Positions 23,211 to 35,513 of a DNA stretch of 64,000 bases are shown here, piece after piece; position 1 is the first letter of the stretch, and every line of letters begins with the position of its first letter. The notes beneath the pieces are model-generated. The model had not been told where the DNA came from. It made no database searches and saw only the letters and a list, made by a program, of their open reading frames with translations. The position numbers and the translations under genes are program-made. The stretch is from Triglochin maritima (lineage: Eukaryota; Streptophyta; Magnoliopsida; Alismatales; Juncaginaceae): contig OY821788.1 in NCBI GenBank assembly GCA_963682175.1, positions 13,410,001 through 13,474,000 of the forward strand, read 5' to 3'.

Positions 23211-24099
23211 TCATGCACCATACATAGACCTTGCACGCAAATTGTCTTTCTTTTGCTTAACTTTCCTGTTGTTGATTGCTGACGTGAGGTCTGACACCTT
23301 CTTCACTCATTCATGCATTAGTTTGCATGCATTAGTTAGTAGGGCCGTATTGGAACAAGAGTGAGTTGAGTGTTTTGAATGCTTGTTTAGTGATCAAAAT
23401 ACCTTAAGGGGGTTGTCCCATATAAGTTAAGGTAGGGGATTTCATCACCCCATTCTTTGCCCCAAAAATCACACTTAATCTAAAGCCTTAATTAAAATCA
23501 AGTAGACACTGGCCCCTAGGACTTCGGGCACACTTAGGAGATAAACTCATTCTCGACGTCATGGGTTGAACGTCGTCGTTTGCTTAGTTGCATTGAGATT
23601 CTTCTAAACTCCGCGTCTTGACTTTCTCATTCTACTTTGTGACCTTCGGCCGAGGGAGGTGACGTGTTCAGAAGTGTGGAGAGTCATGGTTAGGCATCGT
23701 CTAGTCTAATGACCCATAGCCAACCTAAGCTTATTTAAGTCGTGTTTGCTAGATTATGCTTCTAGCCTCACCTTTACCCATGCTAGCTCTAAGGATTCTT
23801 TCCTTCTCTTCTAAGTCTTCTCCTCATCTACATTCTATCGTTTAGTCTCCTCCTATACTACACCTTCTCTTAGTGTTTTAGGGTCGAGTTGAGCACTTTT
23901 ATGCAAGGTTAGACTCACCTTGGTGAGGGTGCTCATCTTGAGAGAGTTGATCCTTTTGTTGAGATGGATGGTCTAGGTGATCGTCCCTTTTAGCCTCGAG
24001 CCCCTTTGGAGCATGAGACTTCATTGTCTCTTGGATGTGGGGGAGATCGGGTTCTATACATGGAGTTCCTCGGTCCACTTCCACCACCACGTAGACGGT
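23211..24099 (+). mobile_element. leader of element P
   Basis: Plus-strand gypsy leader. The block GGGGATTTCATCACCCCATTC and the nearby CACTGGCCCCTAGGACTTC match, in reverse, the leaders of G, H and F. No primer site or LTR lies directly upstream because H abuts at 23210. Confidence 0.6.
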
Positions 24100-25660
24100 C
24101 TCCTCCTCCTCGAACTCGGGAGGAAGAGGGTCCCGGTTAGGATCGAGTTATGGGAGTACAACCACCCTTGGCTCGACAGGATTGACCGATGACTTTGTGG
24201 GAGCGGATCCATTCTATTCGGGTCGCGCAACCTTCTTACATAGTTCTCCCAACTGCTCGCGGGAACAACTATGAATTCAAACCTCAATATGTGAGCATGC
24301 TTCGTACCTTCTCAACAAATAAGGAGGATCTGTATATCTTTATATGCGAATACGATGAGCTATGCTCCATGTTCAAGCTTGAACAACATGACGAGGATTC
24401 CGTCCAGTTGAGGATGATTTCCTTCGCGTTGAAGGATAACGTGAAGAAATGGATGTACAGCCTCCTGGCAAACTTGATTCGGTCTTAGGATGAATTTGTG
24501 ACCGTCTTTTTGAATAGATTTTCCCCCCAAAGGAAGACTCAACAGTTACGACATTAGATACATCAAATGTATAAGAGTGACACTAAATCAGTTTATGCTT
24601 TCTTTGAGAGGTTCAAGGATATTCTCCTGCAGTGCCCTCATCATGGACTTGAGTTGTGGCAGTTGTGGCAGTTGTTTTATAAGGGCATCAACTAGAACAC
24701 CCACAAATTGTTGGAGTCTATGTGTTAAGGTGATTTCCAAATGAGACTCATTGATGAGGTATGGGATACTTTTGAATTAATGGTTGAATGCACGCTTGAG
24801 TATGACACCATGAGAGAGCCACCAACCATCAGGTTTTCTGGTCGAGCTAGATCATACCAAGTTGAGTCAACTATCGCATCTTAGGCGAAAATGACTGCTC
24901 TCATGCGCAGGATAGAGAATTTAGAGTTGGATTGAGCTCCTATAGCTCAGGTTGCTACTCCCGCTTGTAGTAGATGTGGACTTATGAGACATAGTGACTT
25001 GGAATGTGCTTATGCTCCAAGTGATACTAAGCATGCAAATACGATGTATCAACAACGGCCCTGTAATGACTCATATAGTTACTCCTACAACTGGGGATGG
25101 TGAAACCACCATAACTTCTATTAGGGCCTAGTGGGGGCCACGATCAGAGCTCACACGTCAACCCCAACCCCTACCTTATCACCCTTTTACGCCCAACGGT
25201 AAACTACCAACCATCACATCAAAGGTCTCAACCCCATACTCATCAACTTCCTCAAGCCTCATCTTTTGGTTATTTTAGTCAGACTCCACCCCAACAGTCA
25301 TTTTACCCCCTCAATTTTGACCTTAGAGCAAACCCTTCAAACGTTCATACAAAGCACTCAAACGTCGGTCAAAGCACTGGAAGTGGAAATCAGCCAGTTT
25401 GCTCACAAATCAATGAACGTGAGAATGGTCAGTTGCCGAGTCAACCTGTGGTGAACCCCAGGGGTCAACCTGCTCAGGCCAGGCACAATGTGCACAACAT
25501 TGAAGAGAACTTTTCTAGACATGTAAATGTTGTCCATACGTTGAGATCAAGAAGGGTTGTCGACAACAATGTGGAAATGCCTGAGCCTGAACCCTTGAGA
25601 GACTCACTAGAAATGAGTCTTGTGCCTCCTAAAGAACCCATCCATGAGGATAAATCTTCT
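24100..25660 (+). pseudogene. gag of Athila-like element P
   Basis: Decayed Gag. From 24189 the frame gives the conserved start of the Athila-type capsid (FKPQYVSMLRTF, then SFALKDNVKKWMYSL) up to a stop at 24486. Degraded matches continue (QCPHHGL near 24634, ESMC, EYDTMREPP), and a CCHC-type knuckle remnant (CSRCGLMRHSDLEC) lies at about 24966-25010. Downstream is the low-complexity P/Q/N-rich linker and, at 25433-25666, the segment before the protease. Many stops make it non-functional. Confidence 0.75.
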
Positions 25661-27825
25661 GATTGATATGTCTCTAAGGTACCATACCCCCATAGATTTG
25701 GATAGATTGGGCTGGGATCAGATTGTTGCGGTACTACGGCAAGTCAATGTGAACATTCAGTTGTTGGACATTGTTCAACAAATGTCACCGTATGCTAAAT
25801 TCCTCAAAGATCTTTACACCCAGAACAAGCAAACAAATGTCCCCAAGAAAGCCCTCTTGACTGCCAATATGAGTTCGATCCTGACACAACCTACATAGGT
25901 AAAATACAAGGACCCTGGCTGTCCAACTATTTCTTTTGTTCTTGTTAATATTTGATTCATCGAGCCTTACTTGATTTGGGGGCATTTGTGAACCTCTTGC
26001 CTTTTTTAGTCTACATCAACCTAGGAATTGACGACCTTAAGCCAACGAGAACTACTTATTGACATCATATCATGCATATAATTGTGTCTTATATCCTCTA
26101 TTTTGAACCTAAGCAATGCTACATAACGAGTTTTATGTTTCAGTTTCAGAAATAAATAGGTTTGAGAAGATGATACACAAAAAGGACCTGAAAGCAAGAA
26201 AAAGACTGAATTATGAGACTTATGGACTGATATGCAAGGGGGAACGACCCAGATGTAAACCAAAAGGACCAATAAGCAAATCAACAAACTCCACACCATC
26301 ATGACGAGTATTTTGTCAATTAGACTCGGGCCCAGACTCCACAAACCGATCCAAGTGCACCACACGTGAAGAATTGAAGCACTAAAGCAAATATCCAAAA
26401 TTGGAGCATATCCGAGAAAAATTGACTAATTGGCGGTCCCTTTTGATCCAAATACGATCTGGTTTCTCGTGGTTGTTTATTATGTTGTTTTTATCTATTT
26501 GTAGAAGTTTCATTAATCCCACATTGGGGGATTGTTCCCAGTTGCCTTTTTATGTCTCTAAATATAACTCTTCCTCCTCATTTGTAATCTACTCATTGTT
26601 TGGTGGTACTCTCTCTACTTAGAGTAAGTCTTGGAGCAAAACTCAAGTGGAGAAGAATGCTACTTGTAATGTGAGCCATGTAAATAAAATAATTTTCTTA
26701 ATTAGTTTTATATTCTCTTTCAATTCTTGCATGCTTGGTTTAATTTCGTTTTGTATAATGAGTAGTGAGTAGTTTCATCCCCATTTGGGGTGGAGGTAAT
26801 GTAGAATATGTGATAATGATGGGTTTTTCATTTGTACCATTTCATATCCTTAATATAGATTTATACCTGTAGCACGTTTAAACTTGTATTAGATGGGATA
26901 ATGTCCACACTAGGTACTTATCTCATGCTAACTTTAGAGTTTATCTTGTTCTTGTAATGGTTTGATGGGAATGGCTTGTTATGTATGGATCCATGTTTGG
27001 TGAACATTCACATGAATGATTTAGGTTGTATGTAGGATTGATTGATGCTCTAATGACCACACCAGGTACTTGTTGCATGCTTGATAATCTAAAATCAACA
27101 TCAACTTCATGTGAGATATGTATGTTCATGGTTTGTCATGTAGTGTTGTGTATCCTACACTTAGATTCTACACTAGCTTCTACTTGTATGCCACACAAAC
27201 TACACTTGTTCCTAATTGAAATGAAGACTCACTCACACACACACACATACCTACACACGTCCACTCCATGGGGGTTTAGTCCACTCGTTAGTTCATTCGT
27301 AGTTTAGCTTGAAATCAACTTATTCTCCCCTCTCTTCTCACTTGCCTTTGAAAGAACTAGAGTTGACACACCTCCCTGTGGATCGACCCATTTTTGCCAC
27401 GTCTTCACCAACACTGTGCACTTGAGGGTATTTAAAACAAACACATCAACTACCCTTCCGTTGGCTGATAGGTCGGTTAAAATTCCACGAGGGGTTGTAG
27501 ACGACGTCCTTACTAAAATGGGTGAGTTCGTATTCCCAGTTGATTTCATCATCTTGGATACATAACCAGTGTCTAACCGACAAGGACAAATCCTGGTAAT
27601 CCTTGGGAGGCCATTTCTTGCGACGTTTAATGCTTTGATTAACTGTCGTAATGGCATGATAAGGTTGTCTTTTGTCAATCTAACTGCAGATTTGAACATC
27701 TACACTCTACACAAGCACCTTATTCGTTGGACAATCCTGTCGGAGCCAATCTCCTTCAAGACACTAATGAGATTGAGTCAATGGGTGCATTTGAGTCACA
27801 TCAACATTTCATTGAGTTTCCCATA
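25661..27825 (+). pseudogene. protease of element P, interrupted by a solo LTR
   Basis: Part one (about 25676-26055) has IQLLDIVQQMSPYAKFLKDL, NVPKKALLTANMSSIL and the active-site region LLDLGAFVNLLPF, with frame breaks. Part two (27449-27825) continues with the LADRS strand, [26 protein letters not shown]. The two parts read through in the same frame when the solo LTR and one copy of its ACTAC duplication are removed, so the interruption was a clean insertion. Confidence 0.8.
26056..27448 (+). repeat. solo gypsy LTR A inside the P protease
   Basis: 1,393 bp flanked by the 5-bp duplication ACTAC (26051-26055 and 27449-27453), with no primer site or purine tract beside it, so it formed by LTR-LTR recombination. 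The start is TTATTGACATC, one change from the family's TGATTGACATC. A degraded TATA lies at about 26557, and a half-palindrome AATTGGCGGTC at 26428-26438 ends 119 bp upstream of it. Confidence 0.88.
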
Positions 27826-28406
27826 ACCATCTTGTGAGAGAGGATGTTCTTAAGGAATCTGCATCTGAATTCCTTGATGAGGAGGCACATCTGGGTGCCT
27901 GCTCTTCTTAACTTGTGACCTTTGAGCCACTTGAGATTAACTCTAAAAGTGAAAAAGACTCACCTCCAGTCGAGCTTAAGCCGCTCCCTGATAACCTAAA
28001 GAACATATTCTTGGGGGATAATGAGACCTTACCACTCATTATTGCTTTCGATCGTGATAAAGACAAGGAAGTTACCTTTAAGTCAGTTCTTTTGGAGAAC
28101 AAAGAGGCTATCAGGTGGTCCTCGAAGGACATCAAGAGAATAAGCTCTGGTATTGTCCAACATCGGATCCACATGGAAGAGAATTCTAGACCTCGCCGGG
28201 ACCCACAATGAAGATTGAATCCCGTACTGAAAGAAGTCGTCTGAAAGGAGGTTCTTAAGTGCTAATCATGGTATAATATATCCAATTTCTAATAGTGTGT
28301 GGGTGAGTATTATCCATGTGGTTCCCAAGAGTCAAGCATGATGGTTGTTGAGAATGAGCATAATGAGCTTATATCAACATGCCTACAAATTGGTTGGCAA
28401 GTTTAC

Positions 28407-29975
28407 TGATTGATCGTTTTATATTTCTACCGCAAGTGCACGGCCGCGTTGAAGCGGTGGCAAATACGGGTCGTCCACTGGGAGGTGTGTCGACACTTGG
28501 TTCGTGTGAAGGCAAGGGGTAAAGAAAGGAGAAAAGGATTGGTTACACTAAACTACACTACAATGCTAAACTAGAATGCAAAAGGAAATGAAGATAAGCA
28601 ATAAAACTAAACCCCAAAGGGGGTAGAGAAATAATGTGAACATAAAGAAGTGTGTGTGTGTTCATTAAGCTCCTCACAACATGTAGTGCATGAAATCATA
28701 AAACTACATCCAACTTTGCCTCTACATGAATTAAGATAAGACTACATCATTAAAACATACAAGACAATAATTGGAATGAAGCTACATGAACTCAAGTATA
28801 AAGACTATACCCTACTATGCCTCCACATGAATTAAGATTTCACTACATCATTAAAACATACAAGACATTAGCTAAGGTAAAGGCAACAAGAGCACATACA
28901 TTACAAATTGTGTTTCCAATATTAACTTCATCCATATCCTAACCTTATCATTCCCCATAAAATAGGTCCACTAATCAAAGCATAAGCTAAGCTTCATTCA
29001 AGAGCATTAGCATATCAAAGATAAGAGTGAAAACCCATTAGATGGTTATGGAAATCATATAAAGCTCAAGGGATAAAGATAACACACACTTAATACACTA
29101 CATGATTATATCACATATTTCTCCACCCCCCAAATGGGGATGGAACTACTCACTACTCATTACACTAACTATATTAGCAAAAGAAAGCATAATACTGAAA
29201 TGAAAGTTTACTAAGAAGGCAAGAAGCATTAAAGAAACATAAAAGGAAAGGAAAGACTAAACAAACATGCACAAATTAAAAGATAAGATTAAAAGAAACT
29301 AGAAGAATTATTTTATTAACAAATGACTCACATTGAAGGTAGCATTCTTCCCCACCTTGAGTTATTGCTTCAAGGCTCACTCCTTAGTAGAGAGAATGCC
29401 ACCAAGCAATGGGTAATTACAATGGAAGGTGAAGAGTTCTATTTATAAGCATGGAAAAAGCTAATCGGGGACAATCCCCCGATGTGGGACTAAACCAATA
29501 CCAAAAATAGCCTAAACGAACATTAATACAAGTCTAGGAGAAATTTCGACGGATCCTGAGCAATATGGACCGCCAATTAGCGGTCCAAGACCGCCAATTG
29601 GCGGTCCCAAATTGTCGGATCGTGTTGGAATTTGTTGTGGGCTTTGCTTTCTGGTATTGTTGGTCTTTGATGCGGTTACTCGACTTGTTGGAGCTCCGAC
29701 CCGAATAGAATTGGTAAAATACTCCCCATGATGGTGTGGAGTATTCTGTTTTGCTCTTAGGTCCTTCTGTCTTACATTCAGGTCCTTCTCCCTTGCATCT
29801 TGGTCCCTAGATCTCACAATTCAGTCCTTTTTCCCAGCTTTTGGGTCCTTTCATGGCTCTTCTCTTCAAACCTCTTTATTCCTGAAAACTAAACATAAAA
29901 CTCGTCACGTAGCATTGCTTAGGTGTAAGATGATGGATATAAGATACAAATATGAGCATGAAATGATGTCAATCA
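28407..29975 (-). repeat. solo gypsy LTR B inside the P reverse transcriptase
   Basis: 1,569 bp, plus-strand ends TGATTGATCG and GTCAATCA, flanked by the duplication TTTAC (28402-28406 and 29976-29980), with no internal sequence. The RT frame is continuous if it is excised. TATA box at 29440-29447; palindromes at 29568-29585 and 29589-29606, starting 121 and 142 bp upstream of TATA. Confidence 0.92.
29568..29606. promoter_or_regulatory. twin promoter palindromes in solo LTR B
   Basis: GACCGCCAATTAGCGGTC at 29568-29585 and the perfect GACCGCCAATTGGCGGTC at 29589-29606. The starts are 21 bp apart, two turns of the DNA helix. Confidence 0.8.
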
Positions 29976-30309
29976 TTTACGTTGATTATCGCAAGTTCAA
30001 TGTGGCGACACAGAAAGATCATTTCCCATTGCCATTCATTGATCAAATATTAGAAAGGTTGGCCGGACATGAGTATTATTGTTTTCTCGATGGATACTCT
30101 AGCTACAACAAAATTCTCATCGCCCCCGAGGATAAGAAGAAAACCACATTTACTTGTCACTTGGCACGTCCGCTTACCGTCGCATGCCCTTTGGGTTATG
30201 TAATGCGTCATGAATTTTCAAAGGTGTGTGATTAGTATCTTCTCCGACAACGTAGAGTGTTTCCTTGATATTTTCATGGACGACTTCTCCATATTCGGTG
30301 CTTCTGATC

Positions 30310-30660
30310 GGGTCTGGATTTCTTTGGCTTGGTTCTTGCTTGATTTCTTGGTGTTTGATGAACCTAATTTGATTGTTGATGGTTTGGCTCGGATTTAATT
30401 GCCAAAGTACTCTTTAAGGTGTGGAACTTCTTGATTTACTCATTAATCCTTTTGGTTTTACATCCGGGTCCTTCCCTCTTTCATCTCAGTCCATAAGTCT
30501 TGCAACTTAGTCCTTTTCCTTGCATTTGAGTCCTTTTTGAGTCTCTTCTTCCTAAACCTATTTATTCCTGAAACATAAACATAACACTCGTTACGTAGCA
30601 TTGCTTAGGCTAAAATAAAGGATATAAGACACAAATATATGCATGATATGATGTCAATCA
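30310..30660 (-). repeat. gypsy LTR promoter-end fragment
   Basis: Matches the first about 350 bp of the minus-strand LTR family (GTCCTT-rich block, CGTTACGTAGCATTGCTTAGG, end ATGTCAATCA). It breaks off just where the promoter palindromes would lie and joins RT sequence of P directly. It may be the truncated 3' LTR of element F. Confidence 0.65.
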
Positions 30661-32992
30661 GTTGTCAACCTGGTTTCCACTCCTTAACGTCACAATGGTA
30701 TTAACGTGGCTAACAGGTTATCCCACACAGTTTGTTTGCCGCGCACGTAGTACCGATCTTGGAACATAAGTGTTCGGCTAGTGGTACACACGTGGATTAA
30801 TCTCAGGCTGGTTAGGAAGCAACTCTGGTTCTCTTACATGCATAGATTGGCAATTGGCCCACCTCAAGCTCAAGAGATTTCAGGGATTGCTTAGTGGAAG
30901 TGAGATCTTACTGTGTGGTCGTGAGGGCTTGACCCTAGTTTGTGAAATTTTTGATCAAGTTCTCAAGCAACCCAAACCCGATTTCATTATTGTTTCCATT
31001 GGGGAAACCTGGTGGGCCATCAGGTTCGACCTGGGTAGGATGTGAATGATATGGATGCATGGATGATGAATGCATGTTGTGTTTGTAAGATGGTGCTTGG
31101 GGTGTGAATAGTTAGAAGGACCACCTTGGCCATTATTTTGGCTCCAAGAGAAGTTGGGTGGTTCCTCCAACCTGGGTTATATGGTGAAAAATATGGGTCA
31201 TTTCTGGGGCGATAGTTAATGGCATTGACTTGTTCCATTTTTGTAACAGTGTAGCCACACTCCTCGCTCACATGACCAATCATACCACACCTATAACATG
31301 AAACAGAGCTACATGCAGATGCTTGGGAACTTTTCATTTGGAGCTGGAGCTCCATCGAGTCCATACGACGCATCAAGGCTGCATAGTGTGCATCATTGGC
31401 CGTATCGGATCAACGACAAAAGTCGAACCTGCTTTCGCTTGGTTGGAATTTGCGATCCTCGCTCCTATGCTACTACGTTATACAGGTGGTTCCCTAATAC
31501 ATTCCCATTCGATGGACTTTTCAGCGAGGTCTTCGAGAAAAGCCCATGCATCTCTCTTCCTTTCCCAAGAAATCTCCTTGACACATGGATTCAAGAAACG
31601 TTCATGATGAAGTGTTAAGACCTTCGTAAACAATTTGACAAATGCACCAGGAAAGTAGCTCCTTAAACTTCTCAAAGTATGCATGGAATGTTTCAAACTC
31701 TAGTTCATAGCAAGAATTGATTTCTTGTCTCAACTTTTGAGTCTGATGATGAGGAAAATACTTTTTGAGAAATGCAGATTGAAACTAGTCCCAAGTTGCG
31801 AAGCCCTCACTTGGTGGCTATACAACCACCTCATGGTGTCACCTTTTAGCGCTAAAGGGACCTGTCAAAGATGGATGGAGTTTGTGCTTAGCTGCTACAG
31901 CTTAAACATAGCACAAACCTCCTCAAATTCTCAGAGAAAGATATAGGGATCACCCTTACCCAAGAAGTGAGGGAGCTTGGAGATGTACTGAGGTTTAATA
32001 TCAAAGTGGTTCTCGATTACCAGAGGGAACGCGATACAGGACGGAAGAGCAGACAGTGCCGGAAAGCATCGGGCACGCAGAGAAACGGGAACAGGTGGCA
32101 GAACAGGTGGGTCCAGCAAGTGCTCCTCCTCGCGGTACTAAGAAGCCATGGAACCCAGATTGTGTGGGACACGAGAAGGGGAAGGTGTCGAGAAATCGAC
32201 TACCGAGGCAGGATTGATGACGCGCCTCGTCAAACAACCACTCTTGTCTCGTGCTCACACAAGCATGCACAAAGGTGCACATACACGAACCAAACGTAAA
32301 AACTTTTTTTTAACTAACAAAAAACTGAGAAGGGTGTGTAGGTGAGAAGACCAGAGGACACAAAGGAGAGGGGAGAAGTCCTTAAGCTACGAGGTATGGG
32401 TGAGGGTAGAAGACAAGCAATCAAACACGGCTCAAACAGCTTATGGTTATAGGTCCTTAGGCTAGACGACACCCAACTTTGAGATCACTAGTCTCGAAAT
32501 ACAATGAAGACCACAATGGCCAACAAGTGATACCATATCTGGAGATCTAGTACCTCCTACAATCGATAAGGCAGGCGACGCCGATAAGTTCATGACGGTC
32601 TCAACTGGGTCACTCTACTAGTGCGTCTGAAATCCTGATGGGCCAATGTCTAATTTCTTTTAGAAAGGCTTAAGATGTGGTTTTTGGGGCTAAGGAAAGG
32701 GTGATGAAATCTCCCGCCTTATCTTTGTAGACTATAGGTCGTGCCCCTTAATTTTTGATTTGATTCTTAAACTAGCAAGCAACTCACCAAACAAACACTC
32801 ACCCCACTCTTGTTTCAATACAATCCTTACTCACTAATGAATGTACTAATGTGTGAATGAGTGTTAAGGAATGCGTACCTCGCTCTAGCAATCAACGACG
32901 GAAATTAAAACTAAGAGAAGACAAATAGCATGCTCAAGTCATCACTAGATGATGCAGAACCTAAACATAGCAAATGCCAAATCTTTTGCTTT
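30661..32992 (-). pseudogene. gag and leader of Athila-like element F
   Basis: Minus-strand Gag remnants. At 31931-32119 is the N-terminal region (PSCIAFPLVIENHFDIKPQY) and a frame break. At 31478-31696 is a central piece (AWAFLEDLAEKS). At 31020-31376 a CCHC knuckle (CYRCGMIGHVSEEC) is followed by YRPRNDPYFSPYNPGW. 32120-32992 is the leader, continuing at 40382 beyond the inserted young element. 30661-30850 is not recognised. No protease or pol of F is found. Confidence 0.7.
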
Positions 32993-32997
32993 AGGTT

Positions 32998-34207
32998 TGA
33001 TGGATTGCATACATTGCATCATATGTCTTTCATTTAGATTGATTTTATATCAATAAATGCTACTAAGGTATGTGTTTAGTCCTATTTACAGAATACAGGG
33101 ACCTGAATGCAAATTACCCACATCCCGAGCATAAACGCATGCAAAAGGCTCATTTCTATCATAAAGACCAAGCTCAAGATTATCGGGTTACAAATGGAAA
33201 TGTATCCAAGCATAAAAGCATTCAAGATCTAATTACAAAAAGAACAAGGACTTAAGCACAAAAGTAGTCGGGGACATAATTGCAAGAAGCCAAGGACCTA
33301 ATTGCAATTCACGAGTTATTATGGAGAAAATCTAAAGAAAAATCAATGTGGATCTCCAAGTATATGAAGGAAATAATTTGGAGCTCAAGAGAATGGAAAG
33401 AAATCATCCAGACGCGCAAAGGAGGATAAAATCATACCATAAACACTCAGCAAAAATCCGGATTGAATCTGAATTGATTATGCGGCGTTTCCGCCGCACA
33501 ACACCTACAACCTGCGGCGATTCCGCCGCCCCCTTAGCAATCCGTGTGCTCCAATTTTGTCCAGTCGTGTCTGGACACGTGTACTTTCCAATTTTATACT
33601 TAGGTCCCTTGTAGCAACTATAAATAGCCCCGAGAACGACGTTAAAAGGGTCCTTAGTCCCTTAGCTTATGTTCTAGTTTTTATTCCTTAGTTTAATAAA
33701 TTTTTCTTGTTTTATTTCTTGTTTTTAGTTTTCTTTTGTAATTCCTCAAGGATCCCTTCTCCTTCCTCCCATCCATGAGTTTCTAACTCTTTCCAAAGGG
33801 TGGAGGTGACGGATTTAGGGTGAAGAGAAGATGAATAAATGTTATTATTTTAATTTCGTGATTAGTATATTTTGATTACTTGAGTTTATGTTAAATCATT
33901 TATCATGTAATGCTTCATAACTAACACGATTTATTATAAGTTTCTGAATTCTCTAATCTAAACCTTAAATCTAAACCTCCACCCAACGGAATTCACTTCT
34001 TTATTCTTGTTTAGTTTTAATCGTTCATGTTTCTTGCTTTAGATAATTAAAACCAAAAAATCTCAAAAACCCAATTTATTCTTCTCTCCTTCTTTCCCCC
34101 AATCGAAATCACACTAATAACAAATCTCTCCCTCTTTGTGTTCGACCCGTACTTGCCACGTCTTCATTGACGTCGTGCACTTGCGGTATAAATTAAAATT
34201 ATCGTCA
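32998..34207 (+). repeat. 5' LTR of the young gypsy element
   Basis: 1,210 bp. TATA box at 33619-33626. Two inverted repeats with arms TGCGGCG/CGCCGCA-type lie at 33481-33498 and 33513-33530 (starts 32 bp apart); the far one ends 121 bp upstream of TATA. The short ORFs at 33070 and 33348 recur identically in the 3' LTR and are not genes. Confidence 0.92.
33481..33530. promoter_or_regulatory. twin promoter inverted repeats, young element
   Basis: TGCGGCG-TTTC-CGCCGCA at 33481-33498 and TGCGGCG-ATTC-CGCCGCC at 33513-33530. Repeated unchanged in the 3' LTR at about 39649-39698. Same 18-bp size and TATA distance as the unrelated-sequence palindromes of G, H and F. Confidence 0.8.
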
Positions 34208-34213
34208 AGTTTT

Positions 34214-34231
34214 TGGCGCCGTTGCCAGGGA
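34214..34231 (+). other. tRNA-Asp primer-binding site, young element
   Basis: TGGCGCCGTTGCCAGGGA, one mismatch to the canonical site, six bases from the LTR end. Confidence 0.88.
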
Positions 34232-35513
34232 GGCGACGCAGATTTTGTTTTTTATTGATTTCGATTTTATCCTGTTTATCTTGTGCGCGATCTAAGTATT
34301 TGGATTTGTGTTTCAGGAGACAACAGAGTGCACGGCGAAATCCGAGCACATTCTGAGCTAAACGAGGGGCGAAATCGCCATACCTATAAAGCAATTTGCG
34401 GCGAATCCGCCGCACACTTGGAGCTTCTGGGCTTCAAACTTTTCTGGGACGCGACTCATCTCTGGGTGGACGCGTGAAGCTACTGAAATTTCGAGAGCGG
34501 GCGGTGAACCCGACTGAGCATTGCATAGGTAACCTTTGTTGCCTCTTTTCCTCGTAATTTCTATTTTCAGAAAATTTCCTTTTATTAGAATTGCACGTGT
34601 TAGGGCAAAAATTCCATAATTGGCAATAATTCAACTCTGGCCTAAAAATTGGCAAAACTAGAAGAACTTAGTGCATGCATCGTTTAGTGTTTTGTATGCA
34701 TTATTCTTGCTAAATTCTTGCAAATCAATTTTTGTTGAAGAGTGCTGGAGTCAAGGTACGTATCATGGTTTTCATCGATTGCATTTAAGCATATAATCTA
34801 GTTTGCATACAACCTTGCAATTGCCCCCCTCTAAAGACCATTGTTTGACTGTCTTTGCTAGATCTAAGTTAAACTATCTTAAGGGCAACTCCGTAGGCAA
34901 AGATACGGTGGGGATTTCATCACCCTTCCGTAGCCCACAAATCACAATCCTAAAGTGTCACCCAAGCCTTAAATTAAAATCAATTAGACATTGACCCCTA
35001 AGGACCCGGACTCAATTAAGGAGAAGATTGGTTTGACTTGCTATGACTTGAAGCTGATCGAATTTAATTTGGTGTCTAGGAAGTGTTTTTGTGTTGACGT
35101 AAGTCTTCCAAGCAAAGTGGTTGTCTAATTGGCACCGACTCTGTCGGAAGCGCCCCCACTAGCTATACACTACCTGGCCAAGTTGGTTTGATTAGTGAGG
35201 GAGGTGAATCAAGCAAATCAATTCGACTCAACCAGTTAGGAGTCGTCTAGATCTAAGTGACACTAGGTCTAGGATTGTTTGAACCATGCTTTCTTAGGAA
35301 TTTTCTGACCAACCCTCTTTCTATCTTTAGAGTTAAGTTTCCCTTCTCATCTGAGTCTTCTTTCTCTTCTCACCTCAATTCTCTAGATTAGGATTCTTTT
35401 CTCATCTTTCCCCATTCTATTGTTTGTTTCCCTTTAAAAAAAAAACATAAAAACAATATATAAAAAAAACGAAAAAAAAATTTGTAATTAATTCTCGAAT
35501 TTAAATTTCGAAT
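34232..35513 (+). other. leader of the young element with an inverted repeat
   Basis: 1.3-kb noncoding leader. TGCGGCG-AATC-CGCCGCA at 34397-34414, 190 bp past the LTR, matches the promoter inverted repeats of this element's own LTR. The block GGGGATTTCATCACCCTTCCG at 34912 onward is shared with the P leader. An A-rich stretch is at 35437-35481. Confidence 0.7.

Larger units (their letters stand above)
27915..30309 (+). pseudogene. reverse transcriptase of element P, interrupted by a solo LTR
   Basis: 27915-28211 is the region just before and into RT (LPDNLKNIFLGDN, DIKRISSGIVQHRIHMEE). Degraded matches follow to 28406 (VVENEHNELIST, QIGWQV). After the solo LTR the frame resumes at 29981 with YRKF, FPLPFIDQILERLAGHEYYCFLDGYSSYN and EDKKKTTFTC. 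The catalytic FMDDFSIFG is at about 30274-30300. It is cut at 30309 by another LTR fragment. RNase H and integrase are absent. Confidence 0.82.

Noticed and set aside
33070..33614. Two ORFs of 61 and 88 residues repeated at 39238-39782
   Set aside because: They are in both LTRs of the young element and have no domain; the apparent conservation is LTR identity.
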